Assembly: GCA_944384515.1 (NCBI GenBank) | Contig: CALWTU010000008.1 | Span: 1 to 33,702 of the forward strand | Direction of reading: 5' to 3' | Length of the DNA stretch: 33,702 bases | From: an uncultured Clostridia bacterium | GTDB lineage: Bacteria > Bacillota > Clostridia > Oscillospirales > CAG-272 | Shown: one piece after another, positions 1-8,200 of the stretch | Layout: each line of letters starts with the position of its first letter | Numbering within the stretch: position 1 is the stretch's first letter | The notes under the pieces: model-generated | What the model was told of the DNA's origin: nothing | Seen by the model: only the letters and a program-made list of their open reading frames with translations | The model's database searches: none | Translations under genes and position numbers: made by a program

Positions 1-2
1 AG

Positions 3-266
3 GTTATTTTCAGATGTGCCTCATGGCTGCTTATGCCGGAACATGACTTAATACTCAGCGAAAACTCCAATATAAGGAAGTTTATGTCTGAATTTGAAAT
101 CTGTCAAAAATACAACTCAAACGGAGATTTATGGAGGGTTTTCAATACAGAAAAAATATACGACGACCCGACACTCTATCCGAACAAAACAAGTTTGCAG
201 AGGGCGTATATCAAGTTTCTCTCTGAAGGTGGAGTTGCCGGCGGCGGTATAGGATTTAAATACTGA
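3..266 (+). CDS. C-terminal part of an unidentified protein, cut by window edge
   Basis: The frame is open from base 3 to the TGA at 264-266, so this is the last 87 codons of a gene that begins outside the window; the ATG at 33 is probably internal. The visible part contains Ala-Ser-Trp-Leu-Leu-Met-Pro-Glu near its start, then an acidic and aromatic stretch, and ends in a glycine-rich Gly-Gly-Val-Ala-Gly-Gly-Gly tail before Phe-Lys-Tyr. The Leu-Leu-Met-Pro-Glu string resembles the segment after the HExxH helix in ImmA/IrrE-type (DUF955) peptidases, but the catalytic motif would lie upstream and cannot be seen, so this is only a hint. A strong hairpin follows 72 bases after the stop, which fits a real gene end. 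No function is assigned. Confidence 0.6.
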   Translation, partial: VIFRCASWLLMPEHDLILSENSNIRKFMSEFEICQKYNSNGDLWRVFNTEKIYDDPTLYPNKTSLQRAYIKFLSEGGVAGGGIGFKY

Positions 267-337
267 CATTGCCCTTTATCTTTTATATAATTCGCTATTG
301 TATTTAATTTTACGACTGTGAATTATAGTTCTTAAGT

Positions 338-377
338 AAAATGCTCATACACAATCCATACGGTGTATGAGCATTTT
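338..377. terminator. Bidirectional intrinsic terminator between convergent genes
   Basis: A perfect 15-bp inverted repeat (338-352 with 363-377, 10-base loop) carries A-runs on the left and T-runs on the right. It sits between a plus-strand gene ending at 266 and a minus-strand gene ending at 412, so it can end transcription from both sides. Confidence 0.85.
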
Positions 378-411
378 TATATTATTATTTAGTGAATTAT
401 TTATGCAAAAT

Positions 412-1377
412 TTATTTTTTCTTTGACACAGCGTCGATACTAAGCTTATAATATGCAGGTATCGTCACTCTCTTTCCGTCAATAACGCCATAAAGCGTTT
501 TGTCGGAATCATTAACTATGTAACCGTCCGAAATCTTTGCAGCCGCAATTGCATCTGCCATATCAAATATCTCACTTGGTGTTGCATACCAATATGTCTG
601 CGGTCTGTTGCCGTATTTTTCTGCATATTCGGCAAGATCCTGCCATGTTCCGCTATTTTCAAAATCTATGGAATGCACACCGAAAGTAAACATCTTAAGT
701 TTTCCGTCATCAGGAAGTTTTTCATACTCTTCGGCTTTTGAGAGGATATCGAGGTGGGTTGCGTTGGGCATAAACTTCATCCTCTCGGGTATATCAAAAC
801 TGTTTGAGCGGCCGTACCTTATGTAAGAGTATCCCTCATCCTTGATAAAGCGCATAAGTTCTTTGTTGTTCTGATATCCGAAAGGCAAAACAAAACCTTT
901 AGTCAAGTTATTTGGAAATATCTCTTTTAATTCGTTATAGCAGTCTCTGACAAACTTCTTATAGTGCTCAAGAAACGCTATTTTGCGCCATGAGGATGCG
1001 TCCTCAAGAGATTTTCGGCCGACAAGTTTTACATCAAAATGATACAGTCCCTCAACATCTGTTTTATAAAGATAACCGTGGTCAGATGTATTCTTGTCAA
1101 ACGGCTCGTCTGAAATCTTAAATTCCGCACCGTCGCAATTTACATAAGGGTGGTATTTTACATGATTTGCTATTTCATGTACGAAATAAAACTTGACATA
1201 CTCCTCCCGGCTCATATCCGAGAGTCTGTCAGAGCACAGGTTAAATGCCCCGCGAAATCCGTTGGGATTTACAATATCAAGAAAAATTTTATCATACTTT
1301 ACATTTCCGTCGTCTATACTGAATGTAATGCTCTTCCTTGTAAATCCGGGAAAATAATTTAAATCTATACTGTTCAT
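412..1377 (-). CDS. Polysaccharide deacetylase-like (CE4/NodB fold) protein
   Basis: This 321-residue protein carries degenerate carbohydrate esterase family 4 (NodB) motifs. Motif 1 is Thr-Phe-Ser-Ile-Asp-Asp-Gly at residues 18-24, with the aspartate pair used for catalysis and metal binding. Motif 2 is Asn-His-Val-Lys-Tyr-His at 71-76, which keeps the two histidines of the usual His-Thr-x-Ser-His element. A motif-3-like Leu-Pro-Phe-Gly-Tyr lies near residue 180, and a late Gly-Val-His lies near residue 250. Family members remove N- or O-acetyl groups from cell-wall or capsule sugars. No signal peptide or membrane segment is visible, so a cytoplasmic place is inferred, which is unusual for wall-active members. 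The start lies 15 bases after the stop of the serine acetyltransferase gene, so the two are probably co-transcribed. The ribosome site (GAAAAG) is weak. Substrate unknown; family call fairly secure. Confidence 0.75.
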   Translation of the reverse strand: MNSIDLNYFPGFTRKSITFSIDDGNVKYDKIFLDIVNPNGFRGAFNLCSDRLSDMSREEYVKFYFVHEIANHVKYHPYVNCDGAEFKISDEPFDKNTSDHGYLYKTDVEGLYHFDVKLVGRKSLEDASSWRKIAFLEHYKKFVRDCYNELKEIFPNNLTKGFVLPFGYQNNKELMRFIKDEGYSYIRYGRSNSFDIPERMKFMPNATHLDILSKAEEYEKLPDDGKLKMFTFGVHSIDFENSGTWQDLAEYAEKYGNRPQTYWYATPSEIFDMADAIAAAKISDGYIVNDSDKTLYGVIDGKRVTIPAYYKLSIDAVSKKK

Positions 1378-1392
1378 AACTTTTCGTAAATA

Positions 1393-2274
1393 TTATTTTT
1401 TAATATTGTTTCCCCTTTCGTTAGAATAATAAACGGTACTTCCCTCCTCAACGCTCGATGTTATCCAAACGTTGGCTCCGATTACCGAATTATCACCAAT
1501 CTTTGTACGCCCGCCGAGTATAGTGGCGTTGGCATATATAATACAGTTATTTCCGATGTCGGGATGACGCTTTGTTCCTTTAATCGGATTTCCCTGCTCG
1601 TCAAGCTCAAAGCTCTTTGCTCCGAGAGTAACTCCCTGATATATTTTTACATTGTTGCCGATTGTTGTCGTCTCTCCTATTACAATACCCGTACCGTGGT
1701 CAATAAAGAAATACTCGCCGACAGTTGCTCCGGCATGAATATCAATTCCCGTTTTCTCATGGGCAAATTCCGTCATGACACGGGAGATAAAAGGAATTTT
1801 CCTTATGTAAAACTCATGAGCAATTCTGTATATGGATATCGCATAGAAACCGGGATATGAAAGTATTATTTCCTCCGGTGCCATAGCCGCCGGGTCACCT
1901 TCATATATTGCCTGAACATCTTTGATAAGTTTCTTTTTTATATTCGGTATTTGCTCGAGAATTTCATACGCAAGAGCCTCTGTATCTACGACACTCTTGT
2001 CCTTACACATAGAGCAAAATGAATACGCCGCTGTGAGCTGCCTTTTTATCTTCAAAAAAACACTGTCAAGTATCTCTTCTCTTGAAAGCCCCATGTTTTC
2101 GCTGATAATAAAATAATCCGGGAACATAAAAGACTGAATATTCTTCACAATACCGACAATTTCTTTTCTCGAGGGTACCATAACCGTATCCTTATGAAAA
2201 TAGTTGTAGTCGCCCTCTACTGTTTTATCAAGTTCGTTTAAAACAAAATCTAATCTTTCTTTATGACTTTTCAT
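1393..2274 (-). CDS. cysE: Serine O-acetyltransferase
   Basis: This enzyme transfers acetyl from acetyl-CoA to L-serine, giving O-acetylserine, the acceptor for cysteine synthesis. The C-terminal half shows the left-handed beta-helix of hexapeptide acyltransferases, including Gly-Ile-Asp-Ile-His-Ala-Gly-Ala, the catalytic-type Asp-His-Gly-Thr-Gly-Ile-Val-Ile-Gly-Glu-Thr and Gly-Gln-type repeats such as Tyr-Gln-Gly-Val-Thr-Leu-Gly. The helical N-terminal domain is long, as in CysE/EpsC relatives of about 300 residues. The open frame could begin at 2304, but that ATG overlaps the -10 box of a good promoter (2303-2331). The ATG at 2274 is preceded by GGAG with a five-base spacer, so 293 residues is the better model. 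It is the first gene of an operon with a deacetylase-like gene. An EpsC-like role in polysaccharide formation cannot be excluded. Confidence 0.9.
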   Translation of the reverse strand: MKSHKERLDFVLNELDKTVEGDYNYFHKDTVMVPSRKEIVGIVKNIQSFMFPDYFIISENMGLSREEILDSVFLKIKRQLTAAYSFCSMCKDKSVVDTEALAYEILEQIPNIKKKLIKDVQAIYEGDPAAMAPEEIILSYPGFYAISIYRIAHEFYIRKIPFISRVMTEFAHEKTGIDIHAGATVGEYFFIDHGTGIVIGETTTIGNNVKIYQGVTLGAKSFELDEQGNPIKGTKRHPDIGNNCIIYANATILGGRTKIGDNSVIGANVWITSSVEEGSTVYYSNERGNNIKK

Positions 2275-2302
2275 ATTTGCTCCAAAATGTTTTATATATT
2301 TC

Positions 2303-2331
2303 ATTATACCATATTATTATATTTGGTGCAA
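2303..2331 (-). promoter_or_regulatory. Promoter of the cysE-deacetylase operon
   Basis: Reading the minus strand, TTGCAC (2326-2331) and TATAAT (2303-2308) are 17 bases apart, with TGG before the -10 (extended -10). Transcription would start near 2295. This places the upstream ATG at 2304 outside the transcript and supports the start at 2274. Confidence 0.75.
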
Positions 2332-2395
2332 TACGGAAAAATGAATTATATTGTAGAATTTTTAATTTTTAATGCAACCCATGCATTTATAATTT

Positions 2396-2424
2396 AAAAC
2401 CACCCTGAAATTCAGGGTGGTTTT
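2396..2424 (-). terminator. Intrinsic terminator after the large secreted protein gene
   Basis: The arms 2396-2409 and 2411-2424 form a GC-rich hairpin (core CCACCCTGAA / TTCAGGGTGG). On the minus strand it is followed by TTTTAAATT. It lies between the minus-strand gene ending at 2481 and the next minus-strand promoter at 2331. Confidence 0.85.
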
Positions 2425-2480
2425 TGTTTTAGCCTATATGTCAAAATCGGTTTTAATCCGAAAGATACTCAAGGCAAGTA

Positions 2481-4892
2481 TTATTTTGCTGATCCCTGAT
2501 ACATTGCATTTGCACCGCCGACAGCGCCTATAAATGCGTTGTTAAGTGCAGATACATCAGAGTTATACTTTGCAACAAGCTCGGCAAATGCTGACTGAGC
2601 CTCTGTTACTCCTGAAATAGAAGTCTCAACATTACCTACGCATCTGTTGCCTATTGCAATAAGCTCACGGCGCTCGCTCAATGTTTTTGCCTCTCCGAGC
2701 TTAGCAACTGTATCAATCAGTGTAGCGCTGTAATTCTGAAGTCTGTTAATCTCGCCCTCTGCCTCGGAGAGAGTTATATTAGCCTCTTTTACGCCTTCGA
2801 TACCTACAATATTACCTGTTGCTTTAAGGGCATTTGCAGCCTCAACAGCCGCAAGTTTAGCAGAATAGCCCTGCGCTGTTTTAATTGCATTGCAAGCAGT
2901 GATATATGCATTTGCATTTGCCAAATCAAAAGCAAGTTTTGCACGGAGCTCATCATATTTAGCTCTTGCCTCAACAACTCCCGCAAACTCATTCTCTACG
3001 GAATAATTCTCGATATCATCGTCGATATAAACCATAGCTTTATCAAGCTCGCCGAGAATTGTTATGTAGTAAACCGCATTGCTCGCCTTATCTATCAAAG
3101 AGATAAACTCAGTGGACTGTGCCACTCTGTCAAGCACATATGCCTCACGCTCAAGATAAAGAGCTATTGAATCACCAAGTCCGGGATATGTAGACGGATC
3201 AAGGTCAGGATGTACCGTACCGTCTGCGTATACAGAATTTGCAAGATTGTATGCATCATAAATTGCCTTAAATCCTACTGTGGGCTGAGGAACAGGCTCA
3301 AGCGTTTTAACAGCGTTCAAGAAGGTTGCTATATTGCTCTCGATAGCTGCAAATTTACTTGTGAGTTCATTAAATTTTGCCTCAGCTTCAGCTACTGTCG
3401 CATAAATTACATCCTCTTCTGTCTCACCGGGAGTAAGAACATATTTATAGTCCTGAGCACGTTTGCTGAAGAGTTCTGCCGCCTCGCACTGTGCCTTAAT
3501 GTAGTTATAATCCTTATTGTTCTGATCATATCCTACAATAAACTCGATAAATGCCTGAGACTGAATTCTTGTCTGGTCAATCTCGAACACTTCCTTATTA
3601 AATACATCCTTTGCTGCAAGAATAGCCTCAACATCAGACTCGTCAAGACCGGGAGTTGCAACAATCTCCTCCTCAACAGAAGGAATTAAATCATCAAATA
3701 TAGCAATACGGTTAATCTTCTCAATTCTCTCGTAATAACCCTTTGATACATCAATCTGACCGGCATATGTAATAAGTGCCTCTGCATATGTTGAGTAGAT
3801 GTAATCGTTCTTTGCATTCTCGCAAATTGCATTTACTTCATCTTTGTCAGCATTGGAATCGTCAACAACATAGTTAAAGTTGTTTATAACTTCATTATAT
3901 ACATCGGCAATTCTGATTCTGTCTTCAAGGGATGTTCCCTCTGCTTTTGCAAGTTTGTCGAGATTGAGCAGTGCCTTTGCTGTCTCAGAGTTCTTATTAG
4001 CTGTGTCACGGATAAATGTTCCGTCGTAGAAATACACATTGTCAAAGCAAGCATATGTACCTGTGGTATCAAGTGAAATGCCGTTTACGGTACGCTTCTC
4101 ATCCTTAACTCTTACATAAGCCGTAATAGCAGACTCAAGAGTTCCGAGAGACTTCTCCTCTGAATTATACTCAGTGCCGTCCTCAGCAACAATGCGGAGT
4201 GTATAGTAACCATCCTTGAAGTTGTACACTGCATCTATCTGATACCATGTATCAAGTTCGGGTTTTATTCCGTCAATAGCAACAAGGTCATATGAGTTTG
4301 TCTCTGCGTTATACTCAAGAGTTTTAAATTTAAACTCACTGTCGACATATGAGGTACCATCTTCGGTATTTACTAACTCCTTACCGGAGCAGTTCATCTC
4401 AAAGAAATTGATTGTCGGTTTGGGTTTGAATGAATCTGACGGGTTGTTAACATTAAAGTTAAATGTCAGGACAGTACCGTGATCCTTTCCGTCGCCCAGA
4501 GATTTCGCATCGCTTGTCTTGAATTTAAGAGATACTACAAAATTCTCGCTGTTGGCAGCCGACATATTCACTGTATACTGTCTGTTAAGGAATGAAGTAT
4601 TTTTCAGTTGAATATAAGTATCTTCACTCGAGCCATCAACCACAGGCTGATATGTAGATGAAGCTTGAAAATTGCAAGATACATTTTTCGCCGCTGAAGA
4701 ATCAAGCACATATTTTTCACCGACTACTCCGTTAGCATCCTCATGCAGATAATCAGTGAAGATATAATACTCAAGTACATCCTCAATGTTATCCGCGGTA
4801 AAATCTGATGCTGCAGACGAAGTCAGTGCGAAACATGAAACAAAACATGCTACAACAAGCAGTCCCACTAAAAATCTCTTAAGAGTTTTCAT
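2481..4892 (-). CDS. Secreted protein with lectin-like N-terminus and helical repeats
   Basis: The 803-residue protein begins with a clear Sec signal peptide: Lys/Arg-rich start, hydrophobic core at residues 8-22, likely cleavage after Ser-Ser-Ala-Ala near residue 28. Residues about 60-295 are beta-rich and resemble a concanavalin/LamG-like sugar-binding fold (for example Trp-Tyr-Gln-Ile-Asp-Ala-Val-Tyr-Asn and Phe-Asp-Asn-Val-Tyr-Phe-Tyr-Asp). The remaining 500 residues are helical and contain a loosely repeated Val-x-Glu-Ala-x-Ala-x-Phe/Tyr-x-Glu-Leu-x-x-Lys unit near residues 499, 639 and 760, with weaker copies between. There is no LPXTG signal, SLH domain or terminal membrane anchor, so it is probably released or held non-covalently at the surface. 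An AAGGAG ribosome site precedes the ATG, and it has its own promoter and terminator. The specific function is not recognised. Confidence 0.85.
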   Translation of the reverse strand: MKTLKRFLVGLLVVACFVSCFALTSSAASDFTADNIEDVLEYYIFTDYLHEDANGVVGEKYVLDSSAAKNVSCNFQASSTYQPVVDGSSEDTYIQLKNTSFLNRQYTVNMSAANSENFVVSLKFKTSDAKSLGDGKDHGTVLTFNFNVNNPSDSFKPKPTINFFEMNCSGKELVNTEDGTSYVDSEFKFKTLEYNAETNSYDLVAIDGIKPELDTWYQIDAVYNFKDGYYTLRIVAEDGTEYNSEEKSLGTLESAITAYVRVKDEKRTVNGISLDTTGTYACFDNVYFYDGTFIRDTANKNSETAKALLNLDKLAKAEGTSLEDRIRIADVYNEVINNFNYVVDDSNADKDEVNAICENAKNDYIYSTYAEALITYAGQIDVSKGYYERIEKINRIAIFDDLIPSVEEEIVATPGLDESDVEAILAAKDVFNKEVFEIDQTRIQSQAFIEFIVGYDQNNKDYNYIKAQCEAAELFSKRAQDYKYVLTPGETEEDVIYATVAEAEAKFNELTSKFAAIESNIATFLNAVKTLEPVPQPTVGFKAIYDAYNLANSVYADGTVHPDLDPSTYPGLGDSIALYLEREAYVLDRVAQSTEFISLIDKASNAVYYITILGELDKAMVYIDDDIENYSVENEFAGVVEARAKYDELRAKLAFDLANANAYITACNAIKTAQGYSAKLAAVEAANALKATGNIVGIEGVKEANITLSEAEGEINRLQNYSATLIDTVAKLGEAKTLSERRELIAIGNRCVGNVETSISGVTEAQSAFAELVAKYNSDVSALNNAFIGAVGGANAMYQGSAK

Positions 4893-4941
4893 ATTGTTTC
4901 TCCTTAGTAAATAAATAACATTTTGCTTTTTATTTGCTATT

Positions 4942-4970
4942 ATTATATCATTTTAATGAACAAAAATCAA
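4942..4970 (-). promoter_or_regulatory. Promoter of the secreted repeat-protein gene
   Basis: On the minus strand, TTGATT (4965-4970) and TATAAT (4942-4947) are separated by 17 bases, with TGA before the -10. Transcription would begin near 4935, leaving a leader of about 40 bases with an AAGGAG site. Confidence 0.7.
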
Positions 4971-5178
4971 CTTGTCAAAACAGCGAAAAAAAATATTCTT
5001 TTTTGTAACTTTTGTACAATCAGTATCAACCTGTTTTATTATTTTTTATTACACAAACTCATATTACTATATTACTCCGTCAAAGTTGTTTTTAACCGCT
5101 TTTTACACATATGCTACTGATAATTCTGCACGGGGTGTAACTAAATTATAATTTTCTGTAATAATTTTGTGATTTTTG

Positions 5179-5207
5179 TTGATTTTTCGACAGATGTGTG
5201 TTATACT
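5179..5207 (+). promoter_or_regulatory. Promoter of the helicase-nuclease gene
   Basis: TTGATT (5179-5184), a 17-base spacer and TATACT (5202-5207), preceded by TGT (extended -10). An AAGGAG ribosome site at 5235-5240 lies six bases before the ATG at 5247. Confidence 0.7.
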
Positions 5208-5246
5208 GTTTTAGAGAACTATAATTAATATTTTAAGGAGAAAAAA

Positions 5247-8200
5247 ATGGGAAAAGGTATTTACTCATATTACAAAGAACGCCTTATTGAAATTGGCGGA
5301 AACAATAAATGCCTATATCTCAAGAATATCGTCAGAAGGTCGGCATACGACCTCGGCCGCATTTTTGAAGGACGTGACAATAAAGTCGGTGAGCTTATAG
5401 ACTTCCTTTGGTCCGGCGGCAAATATCCGATTACACTTATATCAAACAAAGAGAAAAAGGATATTTTGCAAAATCTTGATATTGAAACTAAGTTTGAAAA
5501 AAAGGCAGCTACTCTGAGCACTCTTACGGGAGAGGAAGCTGAAAAATTCCAAAAGAAACTCGAAAGAGAAAAAAGAGAAGAATCCAATAAAGCAATAGAA
5601 CTTGAAATCACAAAACTCAAAGAACTAAAAAGAGAAATTGATGAGCTTGAAAAAGAGACCGGAAGATATGAATTATATATCGGTTTCCCCTTTGTTTTCG
5701 GAATGATCTCACAGGGATTTAATAAAACTCCGATTAAAGCTCCTCTTCTGCTCTTCCCCGTAAAGATAGATATACCGGACGACAGCACGGTTGAACTCTC
5801 AATCAACGAGGCGGAAAAGATAAGAATAAATCCCGCACTTGTTTTTGCTTACGCTCAGTCTAAGAAAATAAACATTGACAACCTTGATTTGGAGTTTGAT
5901 TCGATGCAGCAGTTTAAAACTGTCGGTGCGGTTGCAGATTATCTTCAGCAAAACCATGTCAAAATCGAAATGACAGATTCCAAGAATATTTACGAATATT
6001 CCAAGTTCAAAGAACCCGATGACAGAGATTTGTCTGTGAGATATGCCGCTGTTTTGGCAAGATTCCCGCTCTCAAACTCAATTTACAACGATTACTCTGC
6101 TCTTGAGAAGAAAAATCTCGTAAACGACGCTGTAAACGAGCTTCTCAGAATGAGCAGCAAAAAAATCAAGCCAAAGAAAAAAGCAAAAAAGACAAAACCC
6201 TCCAACTGCTATGCCGTAAAAATGCTCGACTATGCTCAGTCTGAGGTAGTAAAAAAAGTCAGTGAAATGGGCAACATGGTAATATATGGCCCGCCCGGAA
6301 CGGGAAAATCACAGACAATTGTAAATATTATAACAGACTCCATTTCAAAGCACAAAAAGGTCCTTGTCGTTTCCCAGAAAAAAGCAGCACTGGACGTTGT
6401 ATTCAACAGACTCGGAACACTTAACTCAAAGGCAATGTACATAAATGACGAGTGCAAAGAAAAGCGCAACTTCTACGACAAATGTCTTAACGCGCACAAC
6501 AATGACATTGTTGAGAGTTTAATTGACCTTGAGGGACTTGAAAACGAATATAACGCACTCGAGGAAAAAATCAATTCTGATATTCAAATTCTTGACAGAA
6601 TTCAGAATATCTTGACCACTACTCTGCCGTTTGGCCTTTCGCTGTCGGATATGTACTCAAGCTCCTATATGCTCTCAAAAACCTCATCCGATTATGCAAT
6701 TTACGAAAAGCTTATAGACCGCAGCGAAATAATGGCGCTCAATTACAAAGAGTTAAGCGACGCATTGTTTGCAATAAATGCAAAAAACCTTGACAACATA
6801 TACTACAATTTCATCGAGGACAAGAAAAACAATCCCCTGATTGACTACATGCAGCCGGATATTGATATTCGGACACTGAGCGAAGTCAAGGGACTGCTTG
6901 AAGAAGTACAAAAATCAAGGAAGGGTTACTTCAATATTGCAAAGTACCCGTATTACCGTCATGTAATGGCGCATTACCATGAACTATGCCAGGAAGACAA
7001 CCTCGATATGATTGTAAAGCAGGAAGCAAAGTTCAAGCACCCTGACAAATTATTCAGAAAAAAATACGAAGACGAAATCAAAGCGACATTCCTTGATACA
7101 ATGGACGCCATTGAAACCTTTGTAAAAGAATACGACTGTCTGCACAGAGTGCTGAGCGAGGACGGTTATATCGCAGTTATAGACAATATAATCAGAGGAA
7201 ACACATCATATATCAAGCTTGTATATGACGCACTTGACAACTACATAGCTTTAAGAGATGTAAACAAACTCATCGAAAATCTTGACAAGAATATGATAAA
7301 TATTCTTAACTTTGCGTATGCGGTAAGCAAAAACTATCAGAACTACACCGAAGTATTAAGCAAAATAATGCTTCTGCGTATTTATCACGAAGTTCTCAAA
7401 TATGAAGAGGCTTACAAAAACGATCTTGCCGTGCTTGTAGATTTTCAGAACATAACATCAAGAATCTACAAGATGAAAGAACAGCAGTTGGATATCGCAT
7501 ATAAACTTACATCCGGTAAAAACAGCCGTGAGTACGAACAAATGTTCAACAGCTCCAAGGACAACCGGGATTATTTATATCAGATTTCCAAAAAGCAGAA
7601 ATACTGGCCAATCAGAAAGACCATGGAGATATACGGAAAGTATATTCTCTCCCTCTTCCCCTGCTGGCTGCTCTCTCCTGAGAACGCATCATCCCTTCTG
7701 CCCTTAGAGAAAAACATGTTTGACATTGTTATTTTCGACGAGGCATCACAGGTATTTATCGAGAGCACGATACCCACAATCTACCGTGGCAAAAATATCG
7801 TTGTTGCGGGAGACGCAAAACAGTTAAGACCGTCAACCACATTCATGAAGAGGTATCTCGGCGCAGACCCGGATACAAAAGAGGATTATTCCGTACAGGC
7901 GGCGCTCGAGGTTGAGAGTTTGCTGGACTTGGCTGTGGCAAGATATGACAGCGCAAATCTTACATATCATTACAGAAGCCGTTACAGCGAGCTTATTGAC
8001 TTTTCAAACGTTGCATTTTACGACTCAAAACTGCAAATTGCCCCTAACATTTCAAAGAACAAAGCTAACAGACCTATCGTGAGGTATAAAGTTAACGGAA
8101 AATGGATTGACAGACGAAATGTTGCAGAGGCGGCAAAAATTGTAGAGATTCTGAAGGAGTTTGCATCGAAAGACAGAACCGACGAGAGTATCGGAATTAT

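Larger units (their letters stand above)
4893..5246. other. Divergent intergenic region with two promoters
   Basis: This AT-rich stretch separates two divergent genes. Apart from the two promoters listed separately and the two ribosome sites, nothing further was recognised: no RNA gene, no convincing inverted repeat and no small reading frame with a ribosome site. Confidence 0.6.
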
